The notes under the pieces were generated by a model. The model was not told the DNA's origin. It was given only the letters and a program-made list of their open reading frames with translations, and did not search any database. A stretch of 60,163 nucleotides of DNA from GCA-001735895 sp964488685. GTDB taxonomy: Bacteria; Pseudomonadota; Gammaproteobacteria; GCA-001735895. The position numbers were made by a program, and so were the translations under genes. Within the stretch, counting starts at the first letter, position 1. Every line of letters starts with the position of its first letter. The stretch lies in assembly GCA_964488685.1 (NCBI GenBank), contig CAZAVY010000006.1, positions 1-60,163 of the forward strand. The letters are read 5' to 3'. Of the stretch, positions 25,538 to 34,334 are shown piece by piece.

Positions 25538-26758
25538 ATGAACAAAATCAAACTGGAATTCGAAAATTCCAATGGTGAAAAACTCGCCGGTTTACTTGAA
25601 TTGCCGCAACCGGCGGATGAAATTTCGAGCTTCGCGTTGTTTGCCCATTGTTTCACCTGTGGCAAGGATATCGCAGCTGCCTCAAGAATCAGTCGTGCGC
25701 TGGCTGCAAGGGGTATCGCAGTTTTGAGGTTTGACTTTACCGGATTGGGTAACAGTGATGGAGATTTTGCCAATTCCAACTTTTCTTCCAACATAGATGA
25801 TCTGGTGCAGGCCGCGAAGGCGCTAGAGGCGCAGTATCGAGCGCCGCAGATTCTGATAGGCCATAGCCTCGGAGGTGCCGCGGTTTTAGGCGTGGCTGCA
25901 AAGCTGGACTCGGTAAAGGCAGTGGTCACTATTGCGGCTCCGGCAACAGCGCAGCACGTGGCACATCTGTTTAAAGATCAGGCCGAGCTGATCGAGGTGC
26001 AGGGCGAAGCGGTGGTTGCGTTGGGATCAAGAGAATTCTCGATCAAAAAACAGTTTCTGGACGATATCGATCGGTATTCGTCGACCAGCAGTATCCATAA
26101 TCTCGGCGCAGCGCTGCTGGTTTTTCACTCGCCGCTCGATGCGATCGTGCCGATTGACGAAGCCGCCCGGATATTCCAGGCGGCACGCCATCCCAAGAGC
26201 TTCATCTCGCTCGACCAGGCCGATCACCTGTTGAGCAAGGCGACAGATGCGGAGTATGTCGCGACTACAATCGCCTGCTGGGTAAATCGGTATCTCGATA
26301 TCATCGATGAAGGCGAAAATCTCGCCCATCCCGACCTGATCGAAGGTGAAGTACTAATAAGCGAACTCAATCACAAATTCCTGCGCGCTATGTACAGCAA
26401 CAATCATTTGCTGCGGGCCGATGAGCCATTGAAATATGGTGGTTCGGGTCTTGGCCCGAATCCTTACGAATTGTTGTTGATGTCACTCGGCGCCTGTACC
26501 TCGATGACCTTGCGGATGTATGCCAATCGGAAAAAAATGGCGCTGGAAGATATCACTGTGCGCCTGGTACATGAGCGTGTCCATGCTGACGATTGTATCG
26601 ATTGCGACAGCAAGATCGAACGCCTCACAAGGCATATTTACCTGACAGGTGATCTTTCCGGGGAACAACGCCGGAGGTTGCTTGAAATCGCCGACAAATG
26701 CCCGGTACACAGAACCCTGGTAAACGATCCCGAAATTGTTACCCAACTGCTGGAATAA
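25538..26758 (+). CDS. Bifunctional alpha/beta hydrolase–OsmC fusion protein
   Basis: A 406-residue fusion. Residues 1-255 are an alpha/beta hydrolase with nucleophile Ser110 in GHSLGG, Asp201 (HSPLDAIVP) and His230 (DQADHLL). Residues 265-406 are an OsmC/YhfA-type domain with Cys320 (SLGACTS) and Cys388 (DKCPVHRTL), the pair that reduces organic peroxides in OsmC/Ohr proteins. The fusion is known in several proteobacteria, but its substrate is not. The start is ATG 25538, with AGGAG 8 bases upstream; GTG 25529 is less likely. It is a single gene, divergent from the plsB remnant. Confidence 0.9.
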   Translation: MNKIKLEFENSNGEKLAGLLELPQPADEISSFALFAHCFTCGKDIAAASRISRALAARGIAVLRFDFTGLGNSDGDFANSNFSSNIDDLVQAAKALEAQYRAPQILIGHSLGGAAVLGVAAKLDSVKAVVTIAAPATAQHVAHLFKDQAELIEVQGEAVVALGSREFSIKKQFLDDIDRYSSTSSIHNLGAALLVFHSPLDAIVPIDEAARIFQAARHPKSFISLDQADHLLSKATDAEYVATTIACWVNRYLDIIDEGENLAHPDLIEGEVLISELNHKFLRAMYSNNHLLRADEPLKYGGSGLGPNPYELLLMSLGACTSMTLRMYANRKKMALEDITVRLVHERVHADDCIDCDSKIERLTRHIYLTGDLSGEQRRRLLEIADKCPVHRTLVNDPEIVTQLLE

Positions 26759-26766
26759 AAATCGAA

Positions 26767-27729
26767 TTAAAATTCCTGGATAAGGCGGGCGCCGAAACTG
26801 ATATCGGGTGCCGAGCCAACCAGGATATCTTCGGAGAAAAACAGGTCGAGGCGATGTTTTCCGAACAGTTCCGCAAAACCGAGCCCGATTTGAATTTGCA
26901 ACGAGTTGCCGAATGCTGCCAGTTCGCTGTTTTTAACGGTTGCACTGTGCAGGTCGAACTGAATAGTCCCGATCAGATATTGACCAAAGCGATAATCGAG
27001 ACCGATTTGAGCAACCCAGATTTGATCGGTAACCAGCCCTTTGAGATTGCCATCGTCGCCGGGAATACTCAACCCCAGCATTCCAAATCCAGACACCGCC
27101 TTATCAATTTGTAATTCGTGTGAAACCCAGATTGCAATGTCGATGGCTTCATTACCGCTAAAATCCGATTCTGATCCGGTCGGCAGATCGATTCCCAGGA
27201 AATACCGGGTAGCGGGAGTCAGCTGGTAACCCAGCACTACAGAAATATCACCAACACCGCTACTGGGCTTGTCCTGGGAGTACTCCACCACGCCGCCGCG
27301 CACATATTCAATTTTTATATCATCCCCAGGGAGATCATTGCGATCTCCGTTGGAAAGACCAAAGAAATCGTGCCAGTCCTCGATCAAGCCATCAAGTTCG
27401 CCGCCATTGTTGGCGATGAACGGTATATCCACCTGGCCTAGCCAGTTGTCTTTACGATACCTGAGGCCAAGCTCGTAGCGATAGTTTTCGACATCGATCG
27501 TCAGGCGTTCGTCGCCTTTACGTTTGTCCTGGGCGGTATTGGTTACAAAAAAGCTGTGATCGATGCGCCAGCCATTTTCCGAACTGAATGGAACCTGGCC
27601 CGGTAAGAAAATGGGTTGCAGCATCGGATTGAGGTCGCGCGTCGCGAAACCGACGCCCGCGATCGCCAAATCAGCTGTGCCAATGAAGATAACGGCCGTT
27701 GTAAATGCCAGCGATCTAACCCGCTTCAT
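26767..27729 (-). CDS. DUF3187 outer-membrane-type beta-barrel protein
   Basis: A protein of about 320 residues with a signal peptide (MKRVRSLAFTTAVIFIGTAD, cleavage near IAGVG) and alternating hydrophobic strands. The early pattern LNPMLQPIFLPGQVP, the VDIPFIANNGGELDGLIEDW stretch, HDFFGLSNGDRNDLPGD and a final aromatic residue (Phe) fit the DUF3187 family of predicted outer-membrane proteins. The function is unknown. The N-terminus overlaps the prfC end; I use ATG 27729, though ATG 27738 or GTG 27744 are possible and none has a clear ribosome binding site. It is the last gene of the udg-rimI-prfC run. Confidence 0.75.
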   Translation of the reverse strand: MKRVRSLAFTTAVIFIGTADLAIAGVGFATRDLNPMLQPIFLPGQVPFSSENGWRIDHSFFVTNTAQDKRKGDERLTIDVENYRYELGLRYRKDNWLGQVDIPFIANNGGELDGLIEDWHDFFGLSNGDRNDLPGDDIKIEYVRGGVVEYSQDKPSSGVGDISVVLGYQLTPATRYFLGIDLPTGSESDFSGNEAIDIAIWVSHELQIDKAVSGFGMLGLSIPGDDGNLKGLVTDQIWVAQIGLDYRFGQYLIGTIQFDLHSATVKNSELAAFGNSLQIQIGLGFAELFGKHRLDLFFSEDILVGSAPDISFGARLIQEF

Positions 27730-29311
27730 AGTCGCCATGTTCACGCGTTGCGAGAAACTCGATTTCCGGCCAACGCTCTTCGGTCATGGCCAGGTTTACC
27801 CGGGAAGGCGCCACGTAGGCGAGATCTCCAGCGTGATCGAGGGCGAGATTGTTGCGCAGTTTGCGTTTGAATTCCTCTAGCTTTTTGTCGTCTTTACACG
27901 CAATCCAGCGAGCGGTATTGACGTTAACTGCTTCAAACAGGCAGTCGACACCGTATTCGTCCTTGAGTCGGTGGGCGACCACGTCGAATTGCAATACACC
28001 GACTGCGCCGAGAATCAGGTCATTGTTCGCTAACGGCCTGTATAGCTGGGTTGCGCCTTCTTCGCATAACTGGGTTAAACCCTTCAACAGAGCTTTCATC
28101 TTGAGCGAATCCTTCAGTTGCGCACGACGGAACAGCTCGGGTGCAAAATTCGGCAGGCCGGTGAAAGCAAGGTGCTCTCCCTGGGTAAAGCTGTCGCCGA
28201 TGCGAATGGTTCCATGGTTATGAATACCGATGATGTCGCCGGTAAACGCCTGTTCGACCTGCCCCCGGTCGGCGGCGAAAAAAGTGAGTGCATCGGGAAT
28301 TTTCATATCCCTGCCGATACGCACGTGGTGTAGCTTCATACCGCGGGTATATTTTCCTGAACAAATCCGCATGAAAGCAATGCGATCACGGTGTTTTTTA
28401 TCCATATTTGCCTGGATCTTGAAAACGAAACCGGTGAGCTTGTCTTCTTCAGCGGCGACCCTGCGACTCCTGGTAGGTCTTGGCAGGGGTGATGGTGCAT
28501 ACCGGTTGAACGCATCGAGTAATTCTGCCATGCCGAAATTGTTGATCGCCGAACCAAAGAATACCGGAGTCAGTTTACCGGCAAGATAGGCGTTGAGGTC
28601 GAATTCACCGGAGGCGCCGCGCACCAGATCGATTTCCTCGCGGAACTCATTCGCCGTCGATCCCAACAATTCGTCAAGCTTTGGATTGTCGAGGCCTTCG
28701 ATTACTTCTCCCGAAGATATCTTGTCGGAGGCAGCCGCCGAAAACAGGTGTACCGAATCTTCCAGTAGATGGAAAACACCTTTCAGATTTTTCCCCATAC
28801 CGATCGGCCAGGTAATCGGTGCGCATCGAATCTTGAGCACCGATTCGACCTCGTCGAGTAGTTCAATCGGATCGCGACCTTCCCGATCAAGCTTGTTGAT
28901 GAAGGTGATAATCGGGGTGTCGCGCAGGCGGCAGACGTCCATTAACTTGATGGTGCGTTCTTCAACGCCCTTGGCACAGTCTATGACCATCAGAGCGGAG
29001 TCAACCGCGGTCAGGGTACGGTAGGTATCTTCGGAAAAATCTTCGTGCCCGGGAGTATCGAGCAAATTGATAATGCTATCCCGGTATGGAAACTGCATTA
29101 CCGATGATGTCACCGAGATACCGCGTTGCTTTTCAAGTTCCATCCAGTCCGAAGTGGCGTGTCTTGCCGCTTTTCGACCTTTTACCGTCCCCGCCATCTG
29201 GATCGCTTTTCCAAACAGTAACAACTTTTCGGTGACAGTTGTTTTACCTGCATCCGGGTGTGAAATGATTGCAAAAGTACGGCGCCGACGCATTTCGTCA
29301 ATGTCTGACAT
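27716..29311 (-). CDS. prfC: Peptide chain release factor 3
   Basis: The GTPase that removes RF1/RF2 from the ribosome after peptide release. The 531 residues have G1 SHPDAGKTT at 17-25, DTPGHEDFSEDTYRTL and NKLDREGRDP, followed by the RF3-type domains II and III (IRIGDSFTQGE, VGVLQFDVVAHRL). The start lies 2 bases after the rimI stop and its end overlaps the DUF3187 gene. The length is standard. No defects are seen. Confidence 0.97.
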   Translation of the reverse strand: MSDIDEMRRRRTFAIISHPDAGKTTVTEKLLLFGKAIQMAGTVKGRKAARHATSDWMELEKQRGISVTSSVMQFPYRDSIINLLDTPGHEDFSEDTYRTLTAVDSALMVIDCAKGVEERTIKLMDVCRLRDTPIITFINKLDREGRDPIELLDEVESVLKIRCAPITWPIGMGKNLKGVFHLLEDSVHLFSAAASDKISSGEVIEGLDNPKLDELLGSTANEFREEIDLVRGASGEFDLNAYLAGKLTPVFFGSAINNFGMAELLDAFNRYAPSPLPRPTRSRRVAAEEDKLTGFVFKIQANMDKKHRDRIAFMRICSGKYTRGMKLHHVRIGRDMKIPDALTFFAADRGQVEQAFTGDIIGIHNHGTIRIGDSFTQGEHLAFTGLPNFAPELFRRAQLKDSLKMKALLKGLTQLCEEGATQLYRPLANNDLILGAVGVLQFDVVAHRLKDEYGVDCLFEAVNVNTARWIACKDDKKLEEFKRKLRNNLALDHAGDLAYVAPSRVNLAMTEERWPEIEFLATREHGDYEAG

Positions 29312-29313
29312 AT

Positions 29314-29820
29314 TTAGGTTCCAAATTTTTGGGTAAGCCGGGCCATGCTCAAAGCAACGGTCGGTGGAGAAATATGTCTTGCGAACAGTAGCGCATCTTC
29401 CCGGCCTGCGGTCGCCGGGTAGTAATTTTTACGGCATCCGATCTCGTTAAAACCTGCCGCACTATAGCAACTTATTGCGGCGGTATTGCTGGGCCGTACT
29501 TCAAGTAACATGGTTTGCACTTCTTTCGAACGCGCTTCTTCAACCAGGAATTCGATAAACCGGCTGCCGTAGCCCTTGCGTTGATGTTCCGTGGAAATCG
29601 ACAGATTGAGCATATGGCTTTCACCCGTAGTGACGCTGATCACCGCATGGCCTACCATGCTTCGCTGTTGCAAGGCTATCCAGCAGAGATAGCCTACACG
29701 GATACAGTCGCTGAAAATTGTTTCAGTCCACGGATACTGGTATACCTCGTGTTCAACCTTCATCACCTGTTTCAGGTCGGCGAGTGTCATTCGCCGAAAC
29801 CACAAATCAGATTTTTTCAT
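29314..29820 (-). CDS. rimI: Ribosomal protein alanine N-acetyltransferase
   Basis: A GNAT enzyme that acetylates the N-terminal alanine of S18. The 168 residues carry the typical start (MTLADLKQVMKVEHEVYQYP, then WTETIFSDC), the acetyl-CoA motif HQRKGYGSRFIEFLV and EVRPSNTAAISCYSAAGF. Its ATG overlaps the udg stop by 4 bases and its stop lies 2 bases before prfC, so the three genes form a tight operon. Confidence 0.92.
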   Translation of the reverse strand: MKKSDLWFRRMTLADLKQVMKVEHEVYQYPWTETIFSDCIRVGYLCWIALQQRSMVGHAVISVTTGESHMLNLSISTEHQRKGYGSRFIEFLVEEARSKEVQTMLLEVRPSNTAAISCYSAAGFNEIGCRKNYYPATAGREDALLFARHISPPTVALSMARLTQKFGT

Positions 29821-30626
29821 TGCAACATTTGGTGAAGCAGTTTTAAATCTTGCCAGGCGATGGCTTTGGCTGATGGATTACGTAAAAGATAGGCTGGATG
29901 ATAGGTTACTTTAACTGGAATTCCGGTGTCGGGTAGCTGATGCATTTGCTTGATTAACTTGCCGACCGGTTGAGTACTGCCCAACAGGTTTTGCGCGGAT
30001 ACCCGACCGACCGATAAAATGATTTTGGGTGCAATCTGTTTAATTTGTGCCTCCAGGTAAGCCCGGCACTGAAGCGCTTCGGTCTGTTTCGGATCGCGAT
30101 TATTGGGTGGTCGGCATTTGACGATATTGGTTATATAAACCTGTTTGCGCGCGAACCCGATTGCCGCCAGCATGCGTTCGAGCAATTGTCCCGAACGGCC
30201 GACAAAAGGCTCGCCACGGATATCTTCGTCATGTCCCGGGCCTTCACCGATGATCATCAAATCTGCCTGGCGATCACCGCAACCGGGTACTTTCTGGGTG
30301 CAATTCTGCGCCAGCGCACAGGCGTCGCAGCCGTGAATTGCCCCGATGATCGAATCCCATGAATCGAGCTCTGGTGGCAGACTGGTTTCGATGGTCTGAA
30401 TTTCCGGGTCAGGGGACAGATCCCCTTTCTCCTGCGTGACTTCAATCGTGGGTGATGCTTCCCCGCGATCGGGGACACCGACGATGTCGGATTTTTGCAA
30501 ATAAGCAGTGTTTGAATCTGCGGGATCAGACCCGGCTTCGGGTCTGATCCCATTGGTAGAGGCAGGTTCGGTCCATCGATCGATGCCAATTCCCTTCAAG
30601 CACTGTTGTTGCCGGGTGGTCAACAT
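29817..30626 (-). CDS. Family 4/5 uracil-DNA glycosylase with iron-sulfur cluster
   Basis: This enzyme removes uracil from DNA. The 4Fe-4S ligands are probably Cys100, Cys103, Cys171 and Cys187. Motif A is GEGPGHDEDIRGEPFVGRSG (127-146) and the C-terminal motif is HPAYLLRN. The catalytic core begins only near residue 85. The N-terminal linker (about 20-80) is long, low in conservation and encoded by a run of DNA palindromes (see 30412-30551). Such linkers exist in homologues, but its palindromic DNA is odd. Its end overlaps rimI by 4 bases and its start lies 6 bases after the leuA stop. Confidence 0.93.
   Translation of the reverse strand: MLTTRQQQCLKGIGIDRWTEPASTNGIRPEAGSDPADSNTAYLQKSDIVGVPDRGEASPTIEVTQEKGDLSPDPEIQTIETSLPPELDSWDSIIGAIHGCDACALAQNCTQKVPGCGDRQADLMIIGEGPGHDEDIRGEPFVGRSGQLLERMLAAIGFARKQVYITNIVKCRPPNNRDPKQTEALQCRAYLEAQIKQIAPKIILSVGRVSAQNLLGSTQPVGKLIKQMHQLPDTGIPVKVTYHPAYLLRNPSAKAIAWQDLKLLHQMLQ
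30412..30551. repeat. Four palindromes inside the udg coding region
   Basis: Within 140 bases lie four perfect hairpins: GGGGA/TCCCC (30412-30425, loop CAGA), CCCCG/CGGGG (30461-30474), CCGAC/GTCGG (30478-30490) and the 12-bp arms GGGATCAGACCC and GGGTCTGATCCC (30522-30551, 6-base loop). They encode residues 26-72 of the glycosylase without breaking the frame. The first shares GGGGACAGATCC with the ends of the 56695-56967 element. Confidence 0.75.
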
Positions 30627-30631
30627 CGGGC

Positions 30632-32179
30632 TTACACGTTACCCAACTGCGGGTGAGTTCGACCGGTGTTGTTGATTACCTTGTTGAGGGCATTGATATA
30701 GGACTTTGCCGAAGCGATTACAATATCGGTATCGGCTCCCTGGCCATTGATAACATGCCCGTCCTTTTCGACCCTGACGGTAACTTCACCCTGGGAATCA
30801 GTTCCGGTTGTAATCGCGTTTACCGAATAGAGCTGCAAATTGACACCGGTTTTAGTCAGTTTTTCGATCGCTTTGAAACATGCATCCACCGGTCCATCAC
30901 CACTGGCAACCGATTGCTGTTCGACGCCATCGATATTCAGGGTCATGCTGGCGCTCGGTATCTCACCGGTTTCACAGCAAACCTTGAGGCTGACCAGTTT
31001 GACGGATTCGTTTTCGGTATCAAATGCGGCATCGTTCACCAACGCGATCAGATCCTCATCGAAAATATCGTGCTTTTTATCGGCCAGCGCCTTGAAACGC
31101 GAGAACACCTGGTTCAGTTCTTCCGCGGATTCAAACTGAATGTTCATCTCCGACATGCGGGCTTTAAACGCGTTACGCCCGGAATGTTTGCCGAGTACCA
31201 GCTTGTTCGTGGTCCAGCCGACGTCCTGGGCACGCATGATTTCGTAGGTCTCGCGTGATTTCAGAATTCCGTCCTGGTGGATTCCAGCCTCGTGTGCGAA
31301 AGCGTTAGCTCCGACAATCGCCTTGTTTGGCTGCACCTTGAAGCCGGTAATTCCGGCAACCATTCTCGAACAGTTCATAATTTGCGTGGTATCCAGATTA
31401 CTGTCACAGGCAAAAATATCCTGCCGGGTTCGAATCGCCATAACGATTTCCTCGAGCGATGCATTACCGGCGCGTTCGCCGAGGCCGTTTATCGTACATT
31501 CCACCTGTCGCGCGCCGTTTAACACGGCCGATAATGAATTGCCCACCGCGAGTCCGAGGTCATTGTGACAGTGCACTGAGAAAATCACCTTGTCCGAATT
31601 TGGCACGCGCTCAATCAGATCCCTGATTAAGTCACCGAACTGATGTGGCACATTGTAACCAACGGTATCCGGGATATTGATCGTGGTTGCACCCGCGTCG
31701 ATAACAGCCTCGATGACGCGACACAGAAAATCCGGATCCGAACGGCCCGCGTCTTCCGGAGAAAACTCGACGTCATCGGTGAATTTGCGCGCCATGTGAA
31801 CCGACGCAACCGCGGCTTCGACCACCTGTTCAGGAGACATTCGCAACTTGTGCACCATGTGAATCGGTGAGGTGGCAAGGAAGGTATGAATGCGCCCTGA
31901 ATTGGCGGGTTTGATCGCCTCACCGGCACGCTCGATATCAACTTGCTTGGCACGCGCAAGCCCGCAAACAGTGCTGTCCCTGATGATTTTTGCAACTGAT
32001 TTTACGGCTTCGAAGTCACCTTGGCTTGCAATCGGAAACCCGGCTTCGATAATGTCGACCTTCATCAGTTCAAGCGCCCGGGCAATGCGAATTTTTTCGT
32101 CGCGTGTCATTGATGCGCCCGGACTTTGTTCGCCATCGCGCAAGGTGGTGTCAAAAATAATTAATTTGTCTTTGTTCAT
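30632..32179 (-). CDS. leuA: 2-isopropylmalate synthase
   Basis: The first committed step of leucine synthesis: 2-oxoisovalerate plus acetyl-CoA. The 515 residues have the HMGL-like signature FDTTLRDGEQSPGA near the N-terminus, the metal histidine motif HCHNDLGLAVGNSL, and the C-terminal leucine-sensing domain (about 390-510). I chose ATG 32179; a TTG at 32197 is less likely. It is the last gene of ilvB-ilvH-ilvC-pssA-leuA, but a promoter and a leucine-rich leader ORF lie between pssA and leuA, so it is probably also regulated alone by leucine supply. Confidence 0.97.
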   Translation of the reverse strand: MNKDKLIIFDTTLRDGEQSPGASMTRDEKIRIARALELMKVDIIEAGFPIASQGDFEAVKSVAKIIRDSTVCGLARAKQVDIERAGEAIKPANSGRIHTFLATSPIHMVHKLRMSPEQVVEAAVASVHMARKFTDDVEFSPEDAGRSDPDFLCRVIEAVIDAGATTINIPDTVGYNVPHQFGDLIRDLIERVPNSDKVIFSVHCHNDLGLAVGNSLSAVLNGARQVECTINGLGERAGNASLEEIVMAIRTRQDIFACDSNLDTTQIMNCSRMVAGITGFKVQPNKAIVGANAFAHEAGIHQDGILKSRETYEIMRAQDVGWTTNKLVLGKHSGRNAFKARMSEMNIQFESAEELNQVFSRFKALADKKHDIFDEDLIALVNDAAFDTENESVKLVSLKVCCETGEIPSASMTLNIDGVEQQSVASGDGPVDACFKAIEKLTKTGVNLQLYSVNAITTGTDSQGEVTVRVEKDGHVINGQGADTDIVIASAKSYINALNKVINNTGRTHPQLGNV

Positions 32180-32272
32180 AGCTATCTCGTTTGTCAAAAC
32201 GTTTGAATAGGTTTTTAAATAAGAAATGGGTGTTGATTACGTTTACCCTCGTCAGGAGTTCTCTGATCTGCC

Positions 32273-32374
32273 TTACGGCAGCAGAGCGAGCGGCAGAGAT
32301 AGCAGCAGGTACGCAGGCAGAAGCCCCAGGCTGGCTGGAGACTGAAATTGGAAACTGGTGAACCGCGATTGCAT
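32273..32374 (-). CDS. Leucine-rich leader peptide upstream of leuA
   Basis: A 33-codon ORF starts with ATG at 32374 and ends with TAA at 32275-32273, 93 bases before leuA. Ten of the 17 residues 16-32 are leucine (stretch LGLLPAYLLLSLPLALL), mostly CTG codons. A leucine-dense minigene before leuA is the hallmark of attenuation or ribosome-stalling control. The 10-bp stem CTCTGCTGCC with GGCAG-AT-CAGAG overlaps its stop codon. No T-run terminator follows, so the exact mechanism is unclear. It is too short for ordinary gene calling. There is no Shine-Dalgarno sequence, and the start lies at the predicted transcription start. Confidence 0.7.
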   Translation of the reverse strand: MQSRFTSFQFQSPASLGLLPAYLLLSLPLALLP

Positions 32375-32381
32375 AGCAGGA

Positions 32382-32410
32382 AATATAGCCAACTCTGGCA
32401 AATTTGCCAA
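32382..32410 (-). promoter_or_regulatory. Promoter of the leu leader and leuA, with a palindrome over the -35
   Basis: TTGGCA (32410-32405), a 17-base spacer and TATATT (32387-32382) match sigma-70 consensus at five of six positions each. The leader ATG starts 8 bases after the -10, at or next to the expected +1. A perfect 14-bp palindrome, TGGCAAATTTGCCA (32396-32409), covers most of the -35 and the start of the spacer and could bind a repressor or activator. Confidence 0.65.
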
Positions 32411-32424
32411 GCAAAATATCAAAC

Positions 32425-33225
32425 TTATGTGCCCGGAGTTGTTTTGTCAGTTGTAACGGATAATCGCATACGCTTGCGATTCCAGCGAAAAAGAGAAATT
32501 ATCGGGCCCGATAACATGTACAGGAAAAAGAATGAAAACAACACGGTAGCGGTCTCAATCGAAAGAAAAACGAATACCAGCATAACTGCCAGCAGGGACA
32601 CGAAGGGGACTTTTTCGCGTAAATCGAGATCCTTGAAACTGTAGTAGGAAAACCTGGATACCATCAATATGCCAGCCGAGGTTGTCAACACCAGTGCTGC
32701 GTAGGTCACATCCTGACCGATAATATCGTAACTTTCACCTACCCAGATCGCTCCCATGACGACCGCCGCCGCCGCGGGGCTTGCAAGTCCCTGGAAATAG
32801 CGTTTGTCGGCGACGCCGATCTGGGTATTGAACCGGGCCAGCCGCAGTGCGGCACAGGTCGCGTAAATGAACGCGGCAAGCCAACCGAGTTTTCCCATGA
32901 ATACCGACACTTCACGCAGGTGTACCCGGGACCAGAGGTAGACGATCAGCGCCGGTGCGACCCCGAATGACACCATATCCGAGAGGCTATCGTATTCGGC
33001 GCCAAAGGCGGACTGGGTGTTTGTCAGGCGCGCCACACGACCATCAAGCCCATCGAGCAATCCCGCCAGGAAAATCGCGATTGCGGCGATTTCAAAGCGG
33101 CCATTCATAGCTGCGATAATTGCATAGAAGCCGGCAAACAGCGCCGCCGTGGTGAACATGTTGGGCAGCAGGTAAATGCCTTTGCGCATTTTTTTACGCA
33201 TTTCTTTTGGATTGCTGTCGTCCAT
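32425..33225 (-). CDS. pssA: CDP-diacylglycerol–serine O-phosphatidyltransferase
   Basis: An inner-membrane enzyme that makes phosphatidylserine, the precursor of phosphatidylethanolamine. The 266 residues are of the multi-spanning PssA2-like type with the CDP-alcohol phosphotransferase motif DGLDGRVAR then GAEYDSLSD (DGx2ARx8Gx3Dx3D). Six to eight hydrophobic segments follow. It lies between ilvC (37-base gap) and leuA, a known proteobacterial order. Because plsB nearby is only a remnant, the first acylation step of lipid synthesis must be coded elsewhere. Confidence 0.93.
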   Translation of the reverse strand: MDDSNPKEMRKKMRKGIYLLPNMFTTAALFAGFYAIIAAMNGRFEIAAIAIFLAGLLDGLDGRVARLTNTQSAFGAEYDSLSDMVSFGVAPALIVYLWSRVHLREVSVFMGKLGWLAAFIYATCAALRLARFNTQIGVADKRYFQGLASPAAAAVVMGAIWVGESYDIIGQDVTYAALVLTTSAGILMVSRFSYYSFKDLDLREKVPFVSLLAVMLVFVFLSIETATVLFSFFFLYMLSGPIISLFRWNRKRMRLSVTTDKTTPGT

Positions 33226-33262
33226 TTTTTATCCAGCGGGTGTTCGGTGCCCGCAAGCCCGG

Positions 33263-34279
33263 TTAGTTTTTGGATTTATCGACCAAGGCGTTGGCGCTGA
33301 GCCAGGGCATCATCGAACGCAACTGCGCGCCAACCCGCTCGATCTCATGCGCGGCGTTGTTGCGACGATGAGCGGTCATGCTCGGGTAATTCGACTGTCC
33401 TTCCGAAATGAAATTCTTGGCGTAATTACCATTTTGAATATTTTCCAGGCACTCTTTCATCGCCCAGCGACTTTCCTCGTTGATGATTTTCGGACCGGTA
33501 GTGTATTCGCCGAACTCGGCGTTATTGGAAATCGAGTAATTCATATTGGCGATGCCACCCTCATGAATCAAATCGACGATCAACTTGAGTTCGTGCAGAC
33601 ACTCGAAGTAAGCGAGTTCAGGTGCATAGCCGGCTTCCACCAGGGTTTCAAATCCAGCCTTGACCAGCTCGATGGTACCGCCGCAGAGCACGGTCTGCTC
33701 ACCAAACAGGTCGGTTTCTGTTTCGTCCCGGAATGTGGTCTCAATTATCGCGGTGCGTCCGCCACCGATGCCGGCGGCATAAGATAGCGCCAGGTCTTTT
33801 GCCAATCCGGATGCATTCTGTTGAATCGCAATCAGGTCGGGAATGCCGCCTCCCTTGACAAATTCCGAGCGCACCGTATGGCCGGGCGCCTTGGGCGCGA
33901 TCATGATAACGTCGAGATCCGCGCGCGGCACAACCTGGTTGAAGTGGATTGCGAAACCATGGGCAAACGCCATCGCCGCACCTTGCTTGATATTGGGCTC
34001 GATTTCATTTTCGTATAGGTCGCGCTGGAATTCGTCCGGAGTCAGAATCATGACGACATCGGCTTCGGCGATCGCATCCCGGGTATTTTTTACGGTCAAT
34101 CCAGCGGCTTCCGCCTTGGCGGTTGAAGTTGATCCCGCGCGCAACGCTACGGTGATGTCGACGCCCGAATCCTTAAGATTATTGGCGTGTGCATGACCCT
34201 GTGAACCGTAGCCCACCACGGTTACCTTCTTGCCCCGGATGATAGATAAATCGCAATCCTTATCGTAATAAATGTTCAT
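33263..34279 (-). CDS. ilvC: Ketol-acid reductoisomerase, class I
   Basis: It isomerises and reduces acetohydroxy acids in valine and isoleucine synthesis, using NADPH and Mg. The 338 residues are the short class I form. The nucleotide motif is GYGSQGHAHANNLKDSG, and the metal-binding acidic residues lie in DLFGEQTVLCGG and in the C-terminal knotted domain (ELKLIVDLIHEGG). It follows ilvH by 55 bases on the same strand. No defects are seen. Confidence 0.98.
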   Translation of the reverse strand: MNIYYDKDCDLSIIRGKKVTVVGYGSQGHAHANNLKDSGVDITVALRAGSTSTAKAEAAGLTVKNTRDAIAEADVVMILTPDEFQRDLYENEIEPNIKQGAAMAFAHGFAIHFNQVVPRADLDVIMIAPKAPGHTVRSEFVKGGGIPDLIAIQQNASGLAKDLALSYAAGIGGGRTAIIETTFRDETETDLFGEQTVLCGGTIELVKAGFETLVEAGYAPELAYFECLHELKLIVDLIHEGGIANMNYSISNNAEFGEYTTGPKIINEESRWAMKECLENIQNGNYAKNFISEGQSNYPSMTAHRRNNAAHEIERVGAQLRSMMPWLSANALVDKSKN

Positions 34280-34334
34280 AACTGCCTCGTGTCGGAACTG
34301 TTTGCTGTGTCGTCATAGAATTTTTGGAATAGTG

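Noticed and set aside
25477..25929. 150-residue minus-strand ORF opposite the hydrolase-OsmC gene
   Set aside because: It is antisense to a well-supported gene with clear catalytic motifs and resembles no protein family.
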